A stretch of DNA of 11,667 nt from Oscillospiraceae bacterium. GTDB taxonomy: Bacteria > Bacillota > Clostridia > Saccharofermentanales > Saccharofermentanaceae. A model generated the notes under the pieces. The model worked only from the letters and a program-made list of their open reading frames with translations, had not been told where the DNA came from and did no database searches. The stretch covers positions 1-11,667 of the forward strand of contig CADBNJ010000218.1 of the NCBI GenBank assembly GCA_902795955.1, written 5' to 3'. Positions 6,618 through 11,667 of this stretch are shown in pieces; within the stretch, counting starts at the first letter, position 1, and each line of letters opens with the position of its first letter. The position numbers were made by a program, and so were the translations under genes.

Positions 6618-7955
6618 ATGAGCAGCGGTTCAAAAAAGAAGATACTGTCCAATTCGGTGTGGATAATCATCCGGCATCTCTATTCGATGCTCACCTCCCT
6701 TACCGTCGTTGCACTTATAGCCAGATTCCTCGGTCCGTCGGATTACGGACTCATCAGCTACTGCACATCCGTTATATCGATATTTACCACCCTGTCCGGG
6801 CTGGGACTCGATAATGTTATCGTATCGGAGACGATCAGGAATCCCGGCAGGAAGGGCGGTTATCTCGGAACGGCGTTACTGATGAGGCTTATCGCCTCAT
6901 TCATATCCTATCCCATGATACTCGGAGTCATCCATCTGGCTGATCCGGGGAACAAGACACTTCTGACCGTTGCCGCACTTCAGTCGATCGGCATGATCCT
7001 GCAGACATATGAAGTGCTGATCTACTGGTTCAGAATAGAATTGAAGATGAAGTACGTCTCGATAGCAATGGTATGTGCCATAACAGTCACTTCCGTATTC
7101 CGTGTAATACTACTCATTAATAAGGCGTCCGTATCCTGGTTTGCTTTCTCGTTAAGCTTGCAGGCATTGGCTGCCGCAGCTATCATTTCGGTATTCTTCG
7201 CAAAGAAAACTGACGTAAAGCTTACCGCAAGCATCGCTGACGCAAGAGATCTGCTCAAACTCAGTTATAACTGCATCTTATCCGCCATGTCGGTAATCAT
7301 TTACATGCATGCCGACAGGATAATCCTCGAGAAGATGACAGACTCATCACGGGTAGGAATATATTCCGCCGCCGTAACGCTGGCAACATGCTGGCAGTTT
7401 ATTCCCATGGCTCTTATCGATTCCTCGCGTCCCGTCGTCATCGCCAGGCGCAAGACATCACAAACGGAATATCTCGACCTATTCAAACAGGTCATGGCCG
7501 GAACTAATCTGATATCATTCCTGTTCGCGCTGCTAATGTCCTCTTTGGGGTGGATATTCATCTATTACATTTACGGCAATGAATATATGGATGCCTTTAT
7601 CCCTCTGATCATCCTGTCATGGTCATCTTTTATGGCTGTATCAGGGTATTCCAGGTCCATATGGATCACCGGTGAAGGGTTCTATAAATACGATAAGAGA
7701 TTCACCGTGACGGCAGCAGTCATTGATATAATCCTGGATATTATCCTCATCCGGATGATGGGGATCGCCGGTGCCGCTCTGGCCACGCTCATTACATATA
7801 TCTATGAAGTCCTTATCGTTCCCCTCTTCTTCAGGGAGACCAGGGGCTTCACAAAGCTGTACTTCCAGTCCTTCAGATATATGACAAGGTTCTCAGGCAG
7901 ATCAGCGAGAGAAATGCTCGGCGAATTCACGCAGAGAAACAGGTTAACGGAGTAA
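6618..7955 (+). CDS. Wzx-type polysaccharide flippase (MATE-like, oligosaccharidyl-lipid transporter)
   Basis: A 445-residue polytopic membrane protein of the polysaccharide export flippase group (Wzx/RfbX, MOP superfamily), which moves undecaprenyl-linked repeat units across the membrane. Hydrophobic helices alternate with short charged loops along the whole length. The N-terminus has the family-like pattern NSVWIIIRHLYSMLTSL then ALIARFLGPSDYGLISY (32-48), and the length is normal. The end, after the last helix, is a basic soluble tail. The AAAGGAA at 6600-6606 lies inside the preceding gene and is a rather distant ribosome binding site, so translation may be coupled. It is the last gene of the plus-strand cluster and faces the minus-strand housekeeping genes. 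Substrate specificity cannot be inferred. Confidence 0.88.
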   Translation: MSSGSKKKILSNSVWIIIRHLYSMLTSLTVVALIARFLGPSDYGLISYCTSVISIFTTLSGLGLDNVIVSETIRNPGRKGGYLGTALLMRLIASFISYPMILGVIHLADPGNKTLLTVAALQSIGMILQTYEVLIYWFRIELKMKYVSIAMVCAITVTSVFRVILLINKASVSWFAFSLSLQALAAAAIISVFFAKKTDVKLTASIADARDLLKLSYNCILSAMSVIIYMHADRIILEKMTDSSRVGIYSAAVTLATCWQFIPMALIDSSRPVVIARRKTSQTEYLDLFKQVMAGTNLISFLFALLMSSLGWIFIYYIYGNEYMDAFIPLIILSWSSFMAVSGYSRSIWITGEGFYKYDKRFTVTAAVIDIILDIILIRMMGIAGAALATLITYIYEVLIVPLFFRETRGFTKLYFQSFRYMTRFSGRSAREMLGEFTQRNRLTE

Positions 7956-8111
7956 AATGTTGTTATAGAACTACTGTCTCGATGCCGCTTTCATCGATTA
8001 ACCACTTTACTTATCTTCCGATAACAGCCTTATCTGTTTTATACCGCAGGAACCGGCCTGCACACAGCAGGGCTAATCCAAATCCGTACACCCCTTATGT
8101 GATGCCATATT
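7956..8111. other. Convergent intergenic region with small hairpins
   Basis: This gap between the flippase and the rRNA methyltransferase genes marks the end of the polysaccharide locus. It holds three short inverted repeats: TCGATG/CATCGA (7979-7997), AACAG/CTGTT followed by TTAT (8023-8041), and CCTGC/GCAGG with an ACACA loop (8057-8071). The second could act as a weak plus-strand terminator, but none has the strong stem plus T-run seen at 10796-10829. No gene is supported here. Confidence 0.5.
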
Positions 8112-9275
8112 TCATTCTTCGGGTGGGCCGGAAAACTTGGACAAAAGAACTGCCGTCTCCACATCATCCGTCCAGGGGAACATATCGACCGGTACGGCCT
8201 TGACCGCTCTGTATCCGCATGATTCAAATAAACCGAGATCCCTGGCAAGCGTCTCAGGGTTGCACGATATATATACGATCCTCGGGGGAGCGATACTTGA
8301 TACCGCTTTGATGAATCTGTGCGTAGATCCGGAACGCGGAGGATCCATGATCACAGTATCATAACGGGGAGCGTCTCCGTATGCTGCCAGTTCCTCCATG
8401 AATTCGGTTGCATCAGCCGCGATAAAGTCAACATTCTTACACTTGTTGATCCTGGCATTATGAACGGCATCGGACACGGCACGCGGATTGATCTCGACGC
8501 CCGTAACATGTGAACAGAGATCTGATGCACACAGAGATATCGTCCCGATCCCGCAGTAACAATCCAACACGCTGTCTTCCCGCCCAAGCTCTGCCAGGCT
8601 CATTGCCACAGAATACAGTTTGTCCGTCTGAGCGGTATTCACCTGAAGGAAGGAATCAGGAGATACCCTGAACCTCTTGCCCAGTATCACTTCCTCAATA
8701 TGCCCCGGGCCGTATTCAACGCGCGACCTGCTGCCAAGGATCATGGAATCAGTACGCTCATTTACATTAAGAACAACAGAAGTAATCTCAGGATGAATCC
8801 TCAGAAGCTCATTAATGAACTCCCTCTTTCCCTTGAAATATTTATTGCCTAATATGATCACTACCATTATCTGACCCGTCTCCTCCGAGATCCGGACCAG
8901 AACTCTCCGCAGAAGTCCTTTGCAGGACCGTTCATCATATATCGGGATCTTATGATCGACTGCGATCTTCTCAACCGAATTGATTATCGCCTGTGCCTTC
9001 TTATTCTCGATAAGACACTTCCTGTGTTCGATAACCCTGTGTGAACCGGGCTCGTATGTCCCGTGTATAACCTTGCCGCCCCGTATCCTCTTGAAAGCGG
9101 AATGCACCTTATTACGGTAATAGTAGGGCTCATCACATGATACGATATTGTCGACCGGGCAAAATGGTCCTATCAGCTTGTTGACGAGGTCCTGCTTGAG
9201 TCCCAGCTGATATTCATACGGCCGCCCTATGTAACTGCAGCCGCCGCATTTGTCCGATACTTCACACTTAGCCAT
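8112..9275 (-). CDS. 23S rRNA (uracil-5)-methyltransferase, RlmC/RlmD/RlmCD-like (TrmA family)
   Basis: A 387-residue SAM-dependent RNA uracil C5-methyltransferase of the TrmA/RumA family. The four likely [4Fe-4S] ligands C4, C10, C13 and C87 keep the C-x5-C-x2-C plus distant Cys spacing known from E. coli RlmD. Other family motifs are FRVSPDSFLQVN (202-213), the SAM-binding DCYCGIGT (238-245), DPPRSG (311-316), the SCNPETLARDL loop with the catalytic nucleophile C338, and DVETAVLLS (371-379) with the probable base E373. The protein starts directly at the Fe-S segment, so the N-terminal TRAM RNA-binding domain present in RlmD and many RlmCD proteins is absent, as in RlmC. Its target could be U747, U1939 or both (E. 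coli numbering). The start overlaps the folD stop by 8 bp with no strong ribosome binding site, which suggests translational coupling. Confidence 0.9.
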   Translation of the reverse strand: MAKCEVSDKCGGCSYIGRPYEYQLGLKQDLVNKLIGPFCPVDNIVSCDEPYYYRNKVHSAFKRIRGGKVIHGTYEPGSHRVIEHRKCLIENKKAQAIINSVEKIAVDHKIPIYDERSCKGLLRRVLVRISEETGQIMVVIILGNKYFKGKREFINELLRIHPEITSVVLNVNERTDSMILGSRSRVEYGPGHIEEVILGKRFRVSPDSFLQVNTAQTDKLYSVAMSLAELGREDSVLDCYCGIGTISLCASDLCSHVTGVEINPRAVSDAVHNARINKCKNVDFIAADATEFMEELAAYGDAPRYDTVIMDPPRSGSTHRFIKAVSSIAPPRIVYISCNPETLARDLGLFESCGYRAVKAVPVDMFPWTDDVETAVLLSKFSGPPEE

Positions 9276-10119
9276 TTGCCGATCTTAAAGCACTCTCGAC
9301 CGTATAGCGGAGCAATACGGACGTGGTGACCGTGCCGACTCCGCCGGGAACAGGCGTGATCGCCTCCGTCTTCGGAGCCACATTCTCATAGTCGATATCG
9401 CCGCAAAGCTTGCCTTCCTCGTTCGTATCCATTCCCACATCGATTATGATCTGACCTTCACCTGTCATGTCGGCCTTGATCATTCCGGCCTTGCCTGCAG
9501 CCGCCACGATAATGTCAGCCCTCTTAAGCTCGGAAGCAAGATCTGCCGTTTTGGTATGGCACACGGTAACAGTGGCATCTTCGGATATCAGAAGCAGCGA
9601 TACGGGCCTGCCGATAACAAGGCTCCTTCCGACCACCGTCACCCTCTTACCTGCTGTGGGTATCTTATAATAATGGAGGATCTCGATGACAGCCCGGGCA
9701 GTACAGGGCGCGAACACATTCTTTTTGCCTGAATAAAGTGCCGCCTGGTTGACGTAGCCCATTCCGTCGATATCCTTGCCGGGATCGATCGTTCTCTTCA
9801 TATACTCATCAGACAGGTGCTTGGGAAGCGGCCGGAACATAAGTATCCCGTGAACATTGCCGTCGCCGTTAACACGGTCAAAAAGACTGTTCAACTCTTC
9901 CTGCGTGCAGTTACAGTCAAGCTCGTGGACCTCGTAATCAACGCCCGCATTGTCAAAGCGCTTGATGATCCCTCTCTCGTATGCGACATCGTCAGGTCTT
10001 GCCCCGACTCTTATGACTGCAAGCTTGGGGTTAATTCCCTTCTCCCTAAGCATTTTTACCTTGCCGGTTGCGTCTTCTGTTATGCAGTCAGCAACTGCCT
10101 TTCCGCGAAGTTCAATCAT
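9268..10119 (-). CDS. folD: FolD-family methylenetetrahydrofolate dehydrogenase, cyclohydrolase residues replaced
   Basis: A 283-residue FolD-family protein of normal length that interconverts methylene- and methenyl-tetrahydrofolate using NAD(P). Family marks are VGARPDD (38-44), Y47, HGILMFRPLP (90-99), DIDGMG (116-121), the nucleotide-binding VVGRSLVIGRP (162-172) and ITPVPGGVG near the C-terminus. In a gapless alignment with E. coli FolD, the catalytic lysine (Lys54 there) is Ile51 here and the catalytic glutamine (Gln98) is Phe95; the third residue, Asp, is kept (D118). Known mutants of these residues lose cyclohydrolase activity, so this protein is inferred to be mainly a dehydrogenase. 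The neighbouring fchA gene upstream (38 bp away) would supply the missing step. The nearest ribosome binding site-like GGAG is about 12 bases from the ATG, a little far. Confidence 0.9.
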   Translation of the reverse strand: MIELRGKAVADCITEDATGKVKMLREKGINPKLAVIRVGARPDDVAYERGIIKRFDNAGVDYEVHELDCNCTQEELNSLFDRVNGDGNVHGILMFRPLPKHLSDEYMKRTIDPGKDIDGMGYVNQAALYSGKKNVFAPCTARAVIEILHYYKIPTAGKRVTVVGRSLVIGRPVSLLLISEDATVTVCHTKTADLASELKRADIIVAAAGKAGMIKADMTGEGQIIIDVGMDTNEEGKLCGDIDYENVAPKTEAITPVPGGVGTVTTSVLLRYTVESALRSANG

Positions 10120-10157
10120 GTATGTATAGATCTCCAGTCTGTTATTCTGATTACCTG

Positions 10158-10778
10158 TCAGGCAGGTGAGCCTCCGAGGCTCTCGGCAATGATATCATAA
10201 ACATCATCGCATTTGTCTGTTATCGAATGAAGTAATTCAATGCTCCGCTCATTGAGCGACTCGGCATAATCCCTGTCGGCCATGAGCTTTGTATTGATAT
10301 AGATATTCATGACCGCACCTTTGGCAGCTGCGGAGATAAGTGCAGCTGCACATCCTACATCGCTTATTGCAAGTCTTGAACCCTTTGTCCCGAGTTCCGT
10401 CACGAGATCCGAACAATCAGACAGCGTCTCCAGGATTGCATAAGGCGTAGCAGCTGCAGCCTTGAGAGCGTCCTCCAGTATCACATCCCTGCCGGGATTG
10501 TCCTTGGGAATTGAATAGGCCTTTGCCAGCGGCTCGAAAGCCTCGGCATCCTTATCTACCAACTCCAGGAGCCTTCCGCGGAGAACATCACCCTGCGCCA
10601 GGATCGTCTCTATATCCTGCTGGTATTGGGCATATTTCTTCTTGCCCGTTGTCAGGTTGGCTACCATACTGCAGAGCGCGACACCGACTGCACCTGCAAG
10701 ACTTGACGCTCCCCCGCCTCCCGGAGTGGGTGCACTGCTTGCCAGTTCTTCCAGAAATCCTCTGATATCGTTATTCAT
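10158..10778 (-). CDS. fchA: Methenyltetrahydrofolate cyclohydrolase / formiminotetrahydrofolate cyclodeaminase
   Basis: A 206-residue stand-alone cyclodeaminase-domain protein (FTCD_C family; FchA), the usual length for this family. The N-terminal signature is FLEELASSAPTPGGGGASSL (8-27) followed by AGAVGVALCSMVANLTTGKK (28-47). The rest is helical, with DKDAEAF (75-81) and a Gly/Ala-rich segment GCAAALISAAAKGAVMNI. Two activities are known in the family: hydrolysis of 5,10-methenyl-THF to 10-formyl-THF, and deamination of 5-formimino-THF. No formiminotransferase gene is adjacent, and the next gene is a FolD lacking its cyclohydrolase residues, so cyclohydrolase is the better guess. A strong ribosome binding site GGAGGG (10784-10789, minus strand) fixes the start. 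It is the first gene of a three-gene minus-strand run. Confidence 0.9.
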   Translation of the reverse strand: MNNDIRGFLEELASSAPTPGGGGASSLAGAVGVALCSMVANLTTGKKKYAQYQQDIETILAQGDVLRGRLLELVDKDAEAFEPLAKAYSIPKDNPGRDVILEDALKAAAATPYAILETLSDCSDLVTELGTKGSRLAISDVGCAAALISAAAKGAVMNIYINTKLMADRDYAESLNERSIELLHSITDKCDDVYDIIAESLGGSPA

Positions 10779-10783
10779 AATTA

Positions 10784-10789
10784 CCCTCC
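10784..10789 (-). promoter_or_regulatory. Strong ribosome binding site of fchA
   Basis: The minus strand reads GGAGGG five bases before the ATG at 10778. It is the best Shine-Dalgarno in the window and contrasts with the lack of one at the divergent genes near 2833. Confidence 0.75.
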
Positions 10790-10795
10790 AATGTT

Positions 10796-10829
10796 AAAAA
10801 GACTGCTCAATTATATCTGAACAGTCTTT
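10796..10829 (-). terminator. Rho-independent terminator of the NlpC/P60 gene
   Basis: Read on the minus strand, AAAGACTG pairs with CAGTCTTT (8 bp), extends past one mismatch by TCA/TGA, closes on an 8-base loop, and is followed directly by a run of Ts. It begins 12 bp after the stop of the SH3/NlpC-P60 gene. The minus-strand TATAAT in the loop (10810-10815) is a possible -10 for fchA. Confidence 0.85.
10810..10815 (-). promoter_or_regulatory. Candidate -10 of fchA inside the terminator loop
   Basis: The minus strand reads TATAAT within the terminator loop. Transcription would start near 10803, giving a leader of about 25 bases that contains the GGAGGG ribosome binding site. The best -35 at 17-bp spacing, TAGATT (10833-10838), matches TTGACA at only 3 of 6 positions, so support is moderate. 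Confidence 0.3.
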
Positions 10830-10841
10830 GATAATCTATAA

Positions 10842-11667
10842 CTACCTTATCAGTCGTTTGATCCTTCGTATCTTCAATATGTCAAGCCTGCTGTACAGCA
10901 CCCTTCCCTTGGACATCGATGCGTGGATAACCTGACCTCCTCCGGAATAGATCGCACAATGTCCGCAGTAACTGCCGTAATCGTAACATACGACATCTCC
11001 CAGCTTGATATCACTTCTGGAAACAGCAACGCCATAGCTGTTGCATATCTTATTCGCACCGTGATATACGTAGATACCGATCTGTGCGTAGCAGTACTTA
11101 ACAAGACCTGAGCAGTCAACACCCTTCTTGGAACATCCGCCGAAAACATATCTTACGCCGAGCATTGATGCTGCTATATTAACGATACTCTCGCCGTTCT
11201 TACCGGTGATCTTGGGGAGCTTGTTAACATTACCTGTCCTGCTGGTTCCGCTGCTGCTGCTGCTCCTGCTGCTGCTTGCCGGCTTCTTGGTTGCCGTGGG
11301 ACGAGGAGTAGGCGTAGGTGTGGGCGTAGGGGGTGCTTTCCTTGTTGTGAAGGACTTATAAACATAACCCGTAGTTCCGTCCCTCGTCTCGACCTTGTAC
11401 CACTTATCAGCATAAGCTATAACGTGAAGTCTCTCTTCATCATGCAGTGTCTTGAGCATCTTGCTCCTTGTGGAAGCTTCCTTACGGAGTACAAGACTGT
11501 CCGTATCGACCCATACATAAAGGTTGGTCTTAACCCATACCATCTCATCCGTAATAAGAGATGAGAGGATAAAACCTTCCAGTCCGTCCTTCGTCTTAAC
11601 CTTGGACCAGGTATCGCCGATACCGATCCTCGTAACACCCTCACCGACGCTCATCCTCTGAAGAGTC
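10842..11667 (-). CDS. SH3-domain / NlpC-P60 cell-wall hydrolase, N-terminus beyond window
   Basis: This is the C-terminal part of an exported peptidoglycan hydrolase (predicted D,L-endopeptidase, NlpC/P60). The frame stays open through the right edge, and the codons before the first visible ATG (11654) continue an SH3-like domain, so the true start and any signal peptide lie outside. Numbered from that ATG, there is the end of one bacterial SH3 domain (WSKVKTKDGLEGFILSSL, 16-33), a second SH3 domain (about 43-103), and a Thr-Pro then Ser-rich linker (about 107-141). The catalytic domain runs from 150 to 270, with the nucleophile C181 in DCSG, H232 in GHCAIY and a third polar residue H244 in VIHAS. 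SH3 domains usually bind the cell wall. A clear terminator follows 12 bp after the stop, so it ends its own transcript. Confidence 0.9.
   Translation of the reverse strand, partial: TLQRMSVGEGVTRIGIGDTWSKVKTKDGLEGFILSSLITDEMVWVKTNLYVWVDTDSLVLRKEASTRSKMLKTLHDEERLHVIAYADKWYKVETRDGTTGYVYKSFTTRKAPPTPTPTPTPRPTATKKPASSSRSSSSSGTSRTGNVNKLPKITGKNGESIVNIAASMLGVRYVFGGCSKKGVDCSGLVKYCYAQIGIYVYHGANKICNSYGVAVSRSDIKLGDVVCYDYGSYCGHCAIYSGGGQVIHASMSKGRVLYSRLDILKIRRIKRLIR
11249..11330. repeat. Low-complexity repeats coding the Ser- and Thr/Pro-rich linker
   Basis: A nearly pure GCT/CTG trinucleotide run (about 11249-11276) encodes the poly-Ser part on the minus strand, and a GT/GGCGTAGG-rich stretch (about 11301-11330) encodes the Thr-Pro repeat. 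Such tracts mark flexible interdomain linkers and can change length by slippage. Confidence 0.6.

Noticed and set aside
8046..8071. GCAGG / CCTGC / GCAGG mutually exclusive hairpins, as a possible attenuator
   Set aside because: The stems are only 5 bp, no T-run follows on either strand, and no regulated gene lies just downstream.
7982..8203. A 73-codon plus-strand reading frame across the convergent gap
   Set aside because: It overlaps the well-supported rRNA methyltransferase gene on the other strand, has no convincing ribosome binding site, and its composition shows no family pattern.
9817..10200. A 127-codon plus-strand frame opposite folD and the end of fchA
   Set aside because: It spans two real genes on the minus strand and looks like codon-bias shadow.

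Overview
The window looks like a Firmicutes chromosome, probably class Clostridia. The evidence is moderate GC, heavy use of AGA/AGG and ATA codons, purine-rich Shine-Dalgarno sequences, an fchA-folD pair, and an SH3/NlpC-P60 secreted hydrolase with a Thr-Pro/Ser linker. The genus cannot be fixed from the sequence alone.

Positions 1-7955 are the distal part of a cell-surface polysaccharide locus. In order it holds the 3' part of an O-antigen-ligase/Wzy-type membrane protein, a GT4-like glycosyltransferase, a GT2 glycosyltransferase on the opposite strand, a radical SAM enzyme, a second GT2 glycosyltransferase, a membrane-anchored zinc-ribbon methyltransferase, an FkbM methyltransferase, and a Wzx-type flippase. 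The likely division of labour is as follows: glycosyltransferases build a repeat unit on an undecaprenyl carrier, the radical SAM enzyme and methyltransferases modify or cap it, the flippase exports it, and the polymerase/ligase joins units. The initiating sugar-phosphate transferase and nucleotide-sugar genes are not in view.

Positions 7956-8111 are a short convergent gap with small hairpins. Positions 8112-10778 (minus strand) are a housekeeping run, fchA - folD - rlmCD-like 23S rRNA uracil methyltransferase, with folD and the methyltransferase overlapping by 8 bp. Positions 10796-10829 are a clear intrinsic terminator for the last gene, a minus-strand SH3/NlpC-P60 cell-wall hydrolase that enters from the right edge and lacks its N-terminus here.

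Two observations stand out. First, the 30 bp between the divergent GT2 and radical SAM genes holds an 18-bp near-perfect palindrome. It supplies an extended -10 element on each strand, and each is placed so that transcription would start exactly at the A of the start codon, giving a symmetric, apparently leaderless bidirectional promoter. Second, the FolD protein aligns without gaps to E. coli FolD around the active site but has Ile in place of the catalytic Lys and Phe in place of the catalytic Gln. This predicts loss of cyclohydrolase activity, which the adjacent fchA product would supply.
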